From an uncultured Burkholderiales bacterium (GTDB taxonomy: Bacteria; Pseudomonadota; Gammaproteobacteria; Burkholderiales; Burkholderiaceae_E): a stretch of DNA of 22,408 bases. This document shows, in pieces, positions 14,774 through 22,408 of this stretch; positions within the stretch are counted from its first letter, which is position 1, and every line of letters begins with the position of its first letter. A model generated the notes under the pieces. The model saw only the letters and a list, made by a program, of their open reading frames with translations, had not been told where the DNA came from and did not search any database. The position numbers and the translations under genes were made by a program. The DNA lies in the NCBI GenBank assembly GCA_903898725.1, contig CAIUGQ010000450.1:1-22408 (forward strand), written 5' to 3'.

Positions 14774-16922
14774 CCCCGTCGAGACCCTGGGCTCTCCGAG
14801 CGAAACCGTCGTCCGCGGTGCCTGTCCGCACGACTGTCCCGATACCTGTGCACTGCGCACCACCGTGCGCGACGGTGTCGCGATCCGGGTCGCCGGAGAC
14901 CCCGACCATCCGCCCACGCGAGGGGTGCTCTGCACCAAGGTCTCGCGCTACCTCGAGCGGGTCTACTCGACCGACCGCTTGTCCGTGCCGCTGCGCCGGG
15001 TCGGTCCGAAGGGCTCCGGGCGCTTCGAGCCGGCGTCCTGGGACGAGGCGCTGGCCGACATCGCGACGCGGCTCGCCGCGATCGCCGCGCGCGATCCGCA
15101 GCGCATCCTGCCCTACAGCTACGCCGGGACGATGGGGATCGTGCAGGGCGACGGCATCGGACAGCGCTTCTTCCATGCGCTGGGCGCCTCGCTGATCGAC
15201 CGCACGATCTGCTCGTCGCCCGGCATCCACGGGCTGACCTACACGCTCGGCGGCCCGGTCGGCCTGGATGTCGAGCGCTTCGCGGATTCGCGGCTGATCC
15301 TGATCTGGGGCTCGAACCCGATCACCTCCTCGGTCCACTTCTGGAGCCTCGCCCAGGACGCGCGGCGACGCGGCGCGAAGCTGGTCGCGATCGATCCGTA
15401 CCGCACCGCGACCGCGGAGCGCTGCGACGAGCATGTCGCGCTGCGTCCGGGCACCGACGGCGCCCTGGCGCTCGGCCTGGTGCAGCAGCTCATCGAACAG
15501 GATCTGGTCGACCGGGCCTGGGTCGAGGCCCATACCGGGGGGTTCGAGGCGCTCGCGGCGCGCGCCGCTGCCTGGACGCCCGAGCGGGTCGCCGAGACCT
15601 GCGGCATCCCGGCCGCGCAGGTGGTCGCCCTCGCACGCGACTACGGCACGATCGCGCCGGCCGCGATCCGGCTCAACTACGGCATGCAGCGCGTGCGGGG
15701 CGGCGCGAACGCGGTGCGGCTCGTCGCCGGGCTGCCGGCGCTGGTGGGTGCCTGGAAGCATGCCGCCGGCGGCGTGCTGCTGTCGGCGAGCGGGCACTTC
15801 AACCTCGACGTCGCCGCCTGGCAGCGTCCCGACCTGCTGGGCGCGCGGCGCCCGCGCACGCTCAACATGTCGACGATCGGCGACGCGCTGCTTGAGGCCG
15901 ATCCGCCGGTCGAGGCGCTGGTCGTCTGGAACTCCAACCCGGTGGCGGTGGCGCCCGACAGCTCGAAGGTGCGCCGCGGCTTCGCGCGGGAGGACCTGTT
16001 CACGGTGGTCATCGAGCAGTTCATGACCGACACCGCCGACCATGCCGACTGGGTGCTGCCCGCGACCACGCAGCTCGAGCACTTCGATCTGCACAAGACC
16101 TACGGGCACCGCTGGTGGGTGGTGAACCGGCCCGCGATCGCGCCGCTCGGACAGGCGCTGCCGAATTCCGAGATCTTCCGCCGGCTCGCGGCGCGGATGG
16201 GGCTCGACCATCCCGCGCTGCGCGCGAGCGACGAGGAAGTGGCGGCCGATGCGCTGCGTCTGGACGACCCCAGGCTGCCCGAGCCGCTCGCGGCGGTGGT
16301 CGCGGCCCATGGCGGGCCCGGGCCCGAGGCGCGTCGCGCCGTGCTCGAGACCCTCGTCGAACTGGGCTACGCGAAGCTCGCGGTGCCCGAGGCGCCGTTC
16401 GCGAACGGCGGCTTCCCGTCGCCCTCGGGCAAGGTCGAGTTCACCTCCGCGCGGCTCGCCGCCCAGGGGCTGGACCCGCTCGCCGACTTCGTGCCGCCGT
16501 ACGAATCGGCGGCCTCGGCCCCGGCGCTCGCGGCCCGCTTCCCGCTCGCGATGATCTCGCCGCCCGCGCGGCACTTCATGAACTCGACCTTCGTCAACAT
16601 CGAGAGCCTGCGGGCGACCGAGCGCGAGCCGGCGGTCGACGTCCATCCCGACGATGCGAGCGCCCGCGGGCTCGAAGCGGGGGCGATGGTGCGGGTCTTC
16701 AACGACCGCGGCGCGTTCCTCGCCCGGCTGCGCGTCTCCGGGCGGACCCGTCCGGGGGTCGTCGTCGGCTGGGGGGTCTGGTGGCCGAAGCTGGCGCCCG
16801 GCGGGCACAACGTCAATGCGGTCACCGGCCAGGCGCTGACCGACCTGGGCCGCGGTCCGACCTTCTACGACTGCCTGGTCGAGGTCGCGGCCGCGTCCGC
16901 CGACGCACGTGCCGATGCATAG
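14763..16922 (+). CDS. Molybdopterin oxidoreductase, [4Fe-4S]-containing (DMSO reductase superfamily)
   Basis: This 719-residue protein belongs to the Mo/W-bisPGD oxidoreductases (COG0243). Cys21, Cys25, Cys29 and Cys57 (CPHDCPDTC ... GVLCTK) form the N-terminal [4Fe-4S] site. The molybdopterin domains follow, with IWGSNPITSS and VVWNSNPVAV typical of cofactor-binding loops, and a C-terminal molydopterin dinucleotide-binding domain (about 600-710). Cys150 in RTICSSPG sits where family members carry the metal-ligating Sec, Cys or Ser and is the probable Mo ligand. No Tat signal is seen, so it is cytoplasmic. No electron-transfer subunit is adjacent and the substrate is unknown. The ATG at 14763 has no ribosome site but lies 13 bases from a -10-like TAACAT, so its mRNA could be nearly leaderless. 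Its end overlaps the next gene. Confidence 0.9.
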   Translation: MAANPVETLGSPSETVVRGACPHDCPDTCALRTTVRDGVAIRVAGDPDHPPTRGVLCTKVSRYLERVYSTDRLSVPLRRVGPKGSGRFEPASWDEALADIATRLAAIAARDPQRILPYSYAGTMGIVQGDGIGQRFFHALGASLIDRTICSSPGIHGLTYTLGGPVGLDVERFADSRLILIWGSNPITSSVHFWSLAQDARRRGAKLVAIDPYRTATAERCDEHVALRPGTDGALALGLVQQLIEQDLVDRAWVEAHTGGFEALAARAAAWTPERVAETCGIPAAQVVALARDYGTIAPAAIRLNYGMQRVRGGANAVRLVAGLPALVGAWKHAAGGVLLSASGHFNLDVAAWQRPDLLGARRPRTLNMSTIGDALLEADPPVEALVVWNSNPVAVAPDSSKVRRGFAREDLFTVVIEQFMTDTADHADWVLPATTQLEHFDLHKTYGHRWWVVNRPAIAPLGQALPNSEIFRRLAARMGLDHPALRASDEEVAADALRLDDPRLPEPLAAVVAAHGGPGPEARRAVLETLVELGYAKLAVPEAPFANGGFPSPSGKVEFTSARLAAQGLDPLADFVPPYESAASAPALAARFPLAMISPPARHFMNSTFVNIESLRATEREPAVDVHPDDASARGLEAGAMVRVFNDRGAFLARLRVSGRTRPGVVVGWGVWWPKLAPGGHNVNAVTGQALTDLGRGPTFYDCLVEVAAASADARADA

Positions 16923-18045
16923 AGCCGGGCGGGCGGCCGCAGCGGGGGCGGTGCTCGCGATGGCGGCGGCGCTCGGCGGCTGCGCCGCCGCCACCGACGG
17001 GCCCGGCTACTACTGGCAGTCGATGGTCGGCCACCTCGAGCTCATCCATCGCCGCCGACCCGTCACCGAGATGCTCGCCGACGCCTCGACCGAACCGGCG
17101 CTGCGCGCGCGGCTCGAGCGCGCCCTCGAGATCCGGGCGTTCGCCAGCCGCGAGCTCGGGCTGCCCGCCAACGGCAGCTACACCGGGTACACCGACGTGC
17201 AGCGGCCCTTCGTGCTGTGGAACGTCTTCGCCACGCCCGAGCTGTCGCTGGCGCTCGAGCGCTGGTGCTTTCCGGTCGCCGGCTGCGTCGCCTATCGCGG
17301 CTACTACGACCGCGACATCGCCGAGCGGTTCGCCGCCTCGCTGCGCGAACGCGGCCTGGAGGCCCATGTCGGCGGCGTGCCCGCCTACTCCACGCTCGGA
17401 TGGTTCGACGATCCGCTGCTGTCGACCTTCATCCAGTATCCCGAGGCCGAGCTCGCGCGACTGGTCTTCCACGAGCTCGCCCACCAGGTGCTGTACGTGT
17501 CGGGCGACACCACCTTCAACGAGTCGTTCGCGACCGCGGTCGAGGAGGCCGGTGTCGAGCGCTGGCTCGCGCACCGCGCCGACGCCGCCCTCGAGCGCGC
17601 CTACCGCGAGCAGTCGGCGCGCCGGCACGACTTCGTCGCGCTGCTGCGCCGCTACAAGGACACGCTGGCCGCGGTCTACGCCCGCGAGGTCGACGACGCG
17701 ACCAAGCGTGACGGCAAGCGCCGCACCTTCGAGGCGCTGCGTGCCGACTATGCCGCCCTGAAGGCGCGCTGGGGCGGGTACGCGGGCTACGACCGGTTCT
17801 TCGCGCAGGGTCCGACCAATCCGCAGCTCGCAGCGGTCGGTGCCTACAACGACCTGCTGCCCGCGTTCCGCGCGATGCTCGCGCAGGCGGGCGGCGACCT
17901 GCCGACCTTCTACGCTGCGGTGCGCGAGCTGTCCGCGCTGCCCAAGGCCCGGCGCGACGAACGGCTGCGCGCGCTCGGCGGGCGTCCGGCAGCGGGCGAC
18001 CCGACGGCGGCGCCCGGGGCGGCGCCGTCGGGGCGGGCCTCGTGA
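16915..18045 (+). CDS. Putative aminopeptidase lipoprotein (COG4324 family, HExxH)
   Basis: The product is 376 residues from ATG 16915. A GTG at 16909 would add two residues; ATG is preferred and gives an 8-bp overlap with the upstream gene. The signal ends in LGGC (Cys23), making it a predicted lipoprotein. The zinc motif HELAH is at 186-190 with a downstream glutamate, Glu203 (FNESFA), giving the HExxH...E gluzincin-like arrangement of the Aminopep (PF10023) family. Conserved surroundings include PEAELARLVFHELAHQ and the YRGYYD segment. The C-terminal 25 residues are Ala/Gly/Pro-rich and probably disordered. The activity name comes from family annotation; physiological substrates are not established. 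The 4-bp overlap with the next gene indicates coupled translation. Confidence 0.88.
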   Translation: MHRAGRAAAAGAVLAMAAALGGCAAATDGPGYYWQSMVGHLELIHRRRPVTEMLADASTEPALRARLERALEIRAFASRELGLPANGSYTGYTDVQRPFVLWNVFATPELSLALERWCFPVAGCVAYRGYYDRDIAERFAASLRERGLEAHVGGVPAYSTLGWFDDPLLSTFIQYPEAELARLVFHELAHQVLYVSGDTTFNESFATAVEEAGVERWLAHRADAALERAYREQSARRHDFVALLRRYKDTLAAVYAREVDDATKRDGKRRTFEALRADYAALKARWGGYAGYDRFFAQGPTNPQLAAVGAYNDLLPAFRAMLAQAGGDLPTFYAAVRELSALPKARRDERLRALGGRPAAGDPTAAPGAAPSGRAS

Positions 18046-20309
18046 GCCTCGGCCCCCAGGCCCAGGCGGGCACGGCCGCCCGGTTCGCGCATGCGGTGCT
18101 CGGAGCCTGTGCCGTCGGCTGCGCCGCGTTCGCGCCGCTGGGCAAGGCGCCGTTCAACCTGTTCTTCGCCTGTGGCGTGCTGGCCTTCTGCGCCGTCGCG
18201 ATCCTCGACCGCGGCACGCTCGCACGCAGCCTGCGCGAGCCGGTGGCGCTGTGGGCGCTCGCGCTGTTCGCGCTGTACGCCGCGAGCCTGGCCTGGACCG
18301 CGGCGCCGCTGCGCGAGGGGGCGCTGCAGCTCGGCAGCTACCGCGTCCTCGCGATGCCGCTGCTGTTCCTGCCGGTGCTCACCGACCCGGTGTGGCGCGA
18401 GCGCACGCTGCGCACGCTGCTCGCCGTGCTCGGCGTCGTGCTCGCGCTGAGCCTGGTCCAGTCCGTGCATCCGCTGCCCTTCGCGCGGGCGAGCCGGGAC
18501 GAGTTCGGCATCCTGTACCGCGACGCCTACGTGTTCAGCGACCGGATCCGCCAGGCGATCCAGCTCGGCCCGCTGCTGCTGTGGGCCGCGGGTACCGCGC
18601 TCTTCGCCCGCTCCGCCTCGCGGCGCGCCCGGCTCGGGCTGCTGGCGATCGCGGTGGTCACCGCGATCGACGTGATGTGGCTGCTCAAGGGCCGCACCGG
18701 GACGCTCGTCGTCAGCGGCCTGCTGATCTACCTGCTGCATGCCCGCTTCGGCGCGCGCGGACTGGCGCTCGGCGTGGTCGGCGTGGTCGCGGTCGTCGCC
18801 TCGAGCGTCTGGATGAACGCGCGCTTCGGTGCCACGCTGTCCGACATCCACGCCTACCGGCAGGCCGGCGCCCGAAACGCCACCGGCGAGCGTCTCGAGA
18901 TGTGGCGCAACGCGGCGCGGATGTTCGCCGACGCACCGCTGTTCGGTGCCGGGATCGAGTCGTATCCAGTGCTGTCGGCGGCCGCCTATGCGGCCAAGGG
19001 GCGCGAGCCGGCGGAACTCTTCCACGACCCGCACCACGAGTTCCTCTATGTGGCCGCCGAGCTCGGTCTGGCGGGGCTGCTGCTGCTCGTCGGCGGTCTG
19101 ATCGCGCTGTGGCGGATCGCCGGGCGCTTCGACGAGCGCTGGTGCTGGTTCACGCGCGGCGTCGTGGTGCTGTACGTGAGCGCGGGGATGGCCAACTGCC
19201 TGCTGAACCTGGGCTGGACCGGCTACCTGTTCGGCCTGCTGCTCGCGCTCGTGGCCGGGCGGCACGCGCAGGCGCGCAGCGAGCAGGGCCCGTCGCGGGC
19301 GCGCGCCTTCGTCATCGTGCGCCACGACAACCTCGGCGACGTCGCGCTCGCGCTGCCGATGGCGGGCCTGCTCAAGCGCGAGGTGCCCGGCTGCACGGTG
19401 CACTTCGCGGTGCGCGGCTACGCGCGCGACGTGGCGTCGGCATCGCGCCACGTCGACGGCGTGGTGGTGGTCACCGACGCGGCCGCCTTCGAGCGGGACC
19501 TGCGCGCGCTGCGTCCCGATGCGGTGGTGTTCGCGTTCCCGTCCGAGCCGCTGGCCCGGGCCGCGGCGCACGCCGGCGTGCCGGTGCGCGTGGGCACCGC
19601 GCGTCGCTGGTACCACTGGCGCTGGTGCACGGTGCGCCCGTTCGTGCGCCGGCGCGGCACGTCCGCGCACGAGGCGCAGCTCAACCTGCGACTGCTCGCG
19701 CCCTTCGTCGCGGACACCGCCCTGCCGCGCGAGGCGCTGTGGCCGCTGGCGGGCCTCGCGCCGTCCGCCGTGCCCGGACCGGCGGCGGCCGGCTGGCCGC
19801 TGCGCGACGGCGTCGCGAACGTGCTGCTGCAGGTGCGCTCGAACGGCAACGGCAAGGAGTGGCCGCTGCGCCACTACCTCTCGCTGATCGATGCGCTGCC
19901 CGCGGACCGCTTCAACTTCGTGATCAACGGGACCCCCGCCGAAGGCGACGCGCTGCGCGCGGCGGCCCCCGCACTCTTCGCCCTGCCGCAGGTCACCGAT
20001 GCGACCCGGGGCTTCACGATCCCCGACCTGCTGCGCACGCTGCCGCGGATGGATGCGGTGCTGTCGAACAGCACCGGACCGATGCACCTCGCCGCGCTGT
20101 CGGGGGCGCCCACCCTCGGCCTGTTCGTCGATCTGCCGGGCATGGACACGGTGCGCTGGGGACCGCTCGGTCCGCATGCGCACACGATCGTCGCCCCCCG
20201 CGAGGCCTGCGTGCGCTGTCCGCGCGGTGCGCCCGAGTGCCCGTGCATGGCGGCGATCGAGGTGACGCGCGTGGCCCGCGCGCTCGAGGCGACGATCGCG
20301 TCGAAGTGA
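18042..20309 (+). CDS. Fusion of O-antigen ligase-like membrane domain and GT9 heptosyltransferase-like domain
   Basis: One 755-residue frame starts at GTG 18042 (GTGA overlap with the preceding stop). Residues about 14-405 contain about 12 hydrophobic segments with WaaL/Wzy-like features: KGRTG (216-220), the large periplasmic loop about 258-335, and HDPHHEFL (328-335) matching the conserved His region of O-antigen ligases. A short linker (406-420) leads to a glycosyltransferase family 9 domain: IVRHDNLGDVALALP (425-439) and SNSTGPMHLAALSG (675-688), typical of ADP-heptose:LPS heptosyltransferases. An even number of helices would place GT9 in the cytoplasm, where nucleotide sugars are. The frame is continuous, so this is a fusion and not two genes joined by error. 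It probably acts in surface glycan or LPS assembly; other LPS genes are absent nearby. A 14-bp tandem repeat spans its stop. Confidence 0.87.
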   Translation: MSLGPQAQAGTAARFAHAVLGACAVGCAAFAPLGKAPFNLFFACGVLAFCAVAILDRGTLARSLREPVALWALALFALYAASLAWTAAPLREGALQLGSYRVLAMPLLFLPVLTDPVWRERTLRTLLAVLGVVLALSLVQSVHPLPFARASRDEFGILYRDAYVFSDRIRQAIQLGPLLLWAAGTALFARSASRRARLGLLAIAVVTAIDVMWLLKGRTGTLVVSGLLIYLLHARFGARGLALGVVGVVAVVASSVWMNARFGATLSDIHAYRQAGARNATGERLEMWRNAARMFADAPLFGAGIESYPVLSAAAYAAKGREPAELFHDPHHEFLYVAAELGLAGLLLLVGGLIALWRIAGRFDERWCWFTRGVVVLYVSAGMANCLLNLGWTGYLFGLLLALVAGRHAQARSEQGPSRARAFVIVRHDNLGDVALALPMAGLLKREVPGCTVHFAVRGYARDVASASRHVDGVVVVTDAAAFERDLRALRPDAVVFAFPSEPLARAAAHAGVPVRVGTARRWYHWRWCTVRPFVRRRGTSAHEAQLNLRLLAPFVADTALPREALWPLAGLAPSAVPGPAAAGWPLRDGVANVLLQVRSNGNGKEWPLRHYLSLIDALPADRFNFVINGTPAEGDALRAAAPALFALPQVTDATRGFTIPDLLRTLPRMDAVLSNSTGPMHLAALSGAPTLGLFVDLPGMDTVRWGPLGPHAHTIVAPREACVRCPRGAPECPCMAAIEVTRVARALEATIASK

Positions 20310-20321
20310 TCGCATCGAAGT
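20294..20321. repeat. 14-bp tandem duplication spanning the stop codon
   Basis: GATCGCGTCGAAGT (20294-20307) is followed directly by GATCGCATCGAAGT (20308-20321), one mismatch in 14, then GA. The TGA stop of the fusion gene (20307-20309) bridges the unit junction, and a second TGA in the same sequence context occurs at 20321-20323. This resembles the duplication at 5633-5666, which also covers a stop codon. Confidence 0.75.
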
Positions 20322-20515
20322 GAACGCTGGGTGGCGCGTCCCGCGCGCGACCCCCCGGTGCGTGCGCGCCGTCCCGGTGCGCTACCATCGCGAACCGCCC
20401 TGCAGCGGTGCCCGGCCACGCACCGTCGAGGTGGCACGCCGCTTGCGTCGAGGGTGACCGGCTGCGCGGGTCGGCATCGGGCCGGCTGGACGTGGCCGTC
20501 CCGGAGCATCGCCCC
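20310..20515 (+). promoter_or_regulatory. Intergenic region with possible promoter and ribosome site for the transglutaminase gene
   Basis: These 206 bp carry no convincing gene. TACCAT (20383-20388) is a possible -10 box, with only a weak -35. A 6-bp hairpin CGGTGC/GCACCG lies at 20406-20425. GGAG at 20503-20506, 9 bases before TTG 20516, is a good Shine-Dalgarno match and decides the start of the next gene. No T-tailed terminator for the preceding gene is visible. Confidence 0.4.
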
Positions 20516-22408
20516 TTGTCGATCCACGTCGCGCTGAACCACGTCAGCCACTATGTCTACGACCGCCCGGTCGAGCTCGGCCCCCAGGTCGTGCGGCTGC
20601 GGCCCGCCCCGCACTCGCGCACCCGCATCCTGTCCTACTCGATGCGCGTCGAGCCGGCCAAGCATTTCCTGAACTGGCAGCAGGACCCGCAGTCGAACTG
20701 GCTGGCGCGGCTGGTGTTTCCCGAGCGCACCCGCGAGCTGCGCATCGAGATCGACCTCGTCGCCGAGATGGCGGTGTTCAACCCGTTCGACTTCTTCCTC
20801 GAGCCCTACGCCGAGCGCTTCCCGTTCGAGTACGACGCCGCGCAGCGCCACGAGCTCGAGCCCTATCTCGTGCGCACCGAGGCGACGCCGGCATTCGCCC
20901 GGCGGCTCGCGGCCGTGCCGCGCGAGCCGATGCAGACCATCGATTTCCTGGTCGCGCTGAACCAGCGCCTGCAGCAGGAGGTCGCCTACCTGATCCGCAT
21001 GGAGCCGGGCGTGCAGACGCCCGAGCAGACCCTGGTCAATGGCTCGGGGTCCTGCCGCGACTCGGCCTGGCTGCTGGTGCAGCTGCTGCGGCATCTCGGC
21101 CTGGCCGCGCGCTTCGTGTCCGGCTACCTCATCCAGCTCGTGCCCGACGTCAAGTCGCTCGATGGCCCGTCGGGCGCCGAGCGCGACTTCACCGACCTGC
21201 ACGCCTGGTGCGAGGTGTATCTGCCGGGCGCCGGCTGGATCGGCCTCGACCCGACCTCGGGCCTGCTCGCCGGCGAGGGCCACGTGCCGGTGGCCTGCAC
21301 GCCCGAGCCGTCGTCGGCCGCGCCGGTCAGCGGTCTGGTCGAGCCCGCCGAATGCACCTTCACGCACACGATGACCGTGCGCCGTGCGTTCGAGGCACCC
21401 CGCGTCACCAAGCCGTACGACGATGCGCAGTGGACCGCGATCGACGCGCTCGGTCGCGAGGTCGATGCCGACCTGCTCGCCGGCGATGTGCGGCTGACCC
21501 AGGGCGGCGAGCCGACCTTCGTGTCGATCGACGACCGCGACGGCGCCGAATGGAACACCGAGGCGATGGGCCCGGACAAGCGACGGCTGTCGGGCGCGCT
21601 GCTCGAGCGGATGGCCGCGCAGCACGGCACGCACGGCCTGCCGCATTTCGGCCAGGGCAAGTGGTACCCGGGCGAGCAGCTGCCACGCTGGTCGCTGAAC
21701 TGGTTCTGGCGCAAGGACGGACAGCCGATCGTGTCCGATCCGTCGATCCTCGCCTCCGAGGCCGATGGCGGCGCATTCGGCGCGACCGCCGACCTCGTCG
21801 ATGCCGCCGGCATCGAGGACGCGCGTACGCTGGTCACCGGGGTGGCGACGCGGCTCGGCCTCGATGCCGGCCTCGCCTTCGAGGCCTACGAGGATCCGTG
21901 GCACTTCTCGCGGCGTGAGCTGGAGCTGCCGGTCAACGTCGACCCGTCGGACTCCAGGCTGGAGGATCCGATGGAGCGCGAGCGGCTCGCGCGGGTCTTC
22001 GAGCGCGGCCTCGGCGCGCCCGTGGGCTGGATCCTGCCGATGACCCCGAACCCCGCCGCGCGCCGCGGCCCCTCGGTCAAGCAGCCGCAGCAGCTGTGGC
22101 AGGCCACCGGCTGGCCGCTGCGCACGCGGCGCTGCTACCTGGCGCCGGGTGATTCGGCGATCGGATATCGGCTGCCCCTCGGCTCGCTGCCCTGGGTCGC
22201 GCCGAACGAGTACCCGTGGATCCACGCGGCCGATCCGATGCAGCCCGAGGCACCGCTGCCGATGCACGCGGCGCTGCTGCCGACCGCGGGCGCCTGGACG
22301 ATCCCGGCCCGCGACGGCCGCACGCAGGCGCTCGAACCGACGATGCCCGCAGCCCCGCCGGGCGCCCCCGCCCGTGCGCAGCCGGCGCTCGCGGCGCGCG
22401 CCGCGGAC
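20516..22408 (+). CDS. Transglutaminase-like / DUF2126 putative amidoligase protein (partial, open at right edge)
   Basis: There are 631 codons from TTG 20516 to the window end without a stop. The start is set by GGAG 9 bases upstream and by the family-typical beginning SIHVALNHVSHYVYDRP; an in-frame GTG at 20492 is a weaker alternative. Residues about 1-110 are the bacterial transglutaminase-like N-terminal region (LGPQVVRLRPAPHSRT), and about 140-255 the transglutaminase core with Cys180 (GSGSCRDSAW), His229 (LHAWCEVYLP) and Asp245 (GLDPTSGL), a complete papain-like triad. From about 322 (DVRLTQGGEPTFVSIDDRD) the DUF2126 putative amidoligase domain begins and continues out of the window; full-length members are roughly 1,100 residues. 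These proteins commonly cluster with alpha-E (DUF403) and circularly permuted ATP-grasp proteins, predicted to make or process a peptide-like compound. Confidence 0.9.
   Translation, partial: MSIHVALNHVSHYVYDRPVELGPQVVRLRPAPHSRTRILSYSMRVEPAKHFLNWQQDPQSNWLARLVFPERTRELRIEIDLVAEMAVFNPFDFFLEPYAERFPFEYDAAQRHELEPYLVRTEATPAFARRLAAVPREPMQTIDFLVALNQRLQQEVAYLIRMEPGVQTPEQTLVNGSGSCRDSAWLLVQLLRHLGLAARFVSGYLIQLVPDVKSLDGPSGAERDFTDLHAWCEVYLPGAGWIGLDPTSGLLAGEGHVPVACTPEPSSAAPVSGLVEPAECTFTHTMTVRRAFEAPRVTKPYDDAQWTAIDALGREVDADLLAGDVRLTQGGEPTFVSIDDRDGAEWNTEAMGPDKRRLSGALLERMAAQHGTHGLPHFGQGKWYPGEQLPRWSLNWFWRKDGQPIVSDPSILASEADGGAFGATADLVDAAGIEDARTLVTGVATRLGLDAGLAFEAYEDPWHFSRRELELPVNVDPSDSRLEDPMERERLARVFERGLGAPVGWILPMTPNPAARRGPSVKQPQQLWQATGWPLRTRRCYLAPGDSAIGYRLPLGSLPWVAPNEYPWIHAADPMQPEAPLPMHAALLPTAGAWTIPARDGRTQALEPTMPAAPPGAPARAQPALAARAAD

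Noticed and set aside
20174..20275. Cysteine cluster CVRCPRGAPECPC near the end of the fusion protein as a novel zinc finger
   Set aside because: Cysteine-rich C-terminal tails of this kind are common in GT9 proteins, so it supports that assignment and is not a new domain.
20310..20400. GC-rich hairpins after the fusion gene as a rho-independent terminator
   Set aside because: Arms are only about 6 bp and no T-run follows.
19874..22267. 797-codon minus-strand frame over the ligase-GT9 end and the transglutaminase gene, and the similar frames at 14715-16994 and 17910-20315
   Set aside because: The plus strand there encodes domains with intact catalytic residues; these antisense frames are compositional shadows.
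1..22408. Search for tRNA/rRNA genes, CRISPR arrays, transposases, integrases or attachment sites
   Set aside because: Nothing recognisable was seen by eye; the region looks like ordinary chromosomal DNA without mobile-element marks.

Overview
The window is very GC-rich, tightly packed DNA with 16 protein genes, two of them cut by the window edges. I see no tRNA, rRNA, CRISPR array or insertion sequence. The gene content (an orphan Bug/TctC solute-binding protein, COG3616-type PLP enzyme, COG4324 lipoprotein peptidase, BLUF sensor, transglutaminase/DUF2126 protein) and the strong G/C preference at third codon positions fit a betaproteobacterium, most likely Burkholderiales. This is inference from gene families; no marker gene is present.

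Layout. (a) 1-2499, minus: a large lipoprotein, open at the left edge, joining a galactose-oxidase-like copper radical domain to an L-type (legume) lectin domain and the start of a bulb-type mannose lectin domain. (b) 2712-3710, minus: a solitary Bug-family binding protein without TctA/TctB partners. (c) 3866-5647, plus: a short BLUF blue-light receptor, then a fold-type III PLP enzyme of the D-threonine aldolase/D-serine dehydratase family whose start codon is abutted by a perfect palindrome containing a -10-like box. (d) 5655-14718, minus: an eight-gene, 9-kb probable operon, transcribed from 14718 downwards: M20 amidohydrolase, DppB-type permease, second M20 amidohydrolase, family-5 binding protein, DppC-type permease, DppD-type and DppF-type ATPases, and an alpha/beta-hydrolase lipoprotein. 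It looks like a complete uptake-and-hydrolysis module for a peptide-like or N-acyl amino acid substrate. (e) 14763-20309, plus: three overlapping genes: a molybdopterin/[4Fe-4S] oxidoreductase, an HExxH lipoprotein peptidase (COG4324) and a 755-residue protein fusing an O-antigen ligase-like membrane domain to a GT9 heptosyltransferase-like domain. (f) 20516-22408, plus: a TTG-started transglutaminase-like/DUF2126 protein, open at the right edge.

Operons (d) and (e) diverge from only 44 bp between start codons, where a good sigma70-type promoter for (d) overlaps a -10-like box for (e). The most notable items are the two fusion proteins (oxidase-lectin-lectin and ligase-GT9), the duplicated amidohydrolase in the transporter operon, the palindrome at the PLP enzyme start, and two short tandem duplications that each span a stop codon. 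I found no clearly new multi-gene defence or mobile system.
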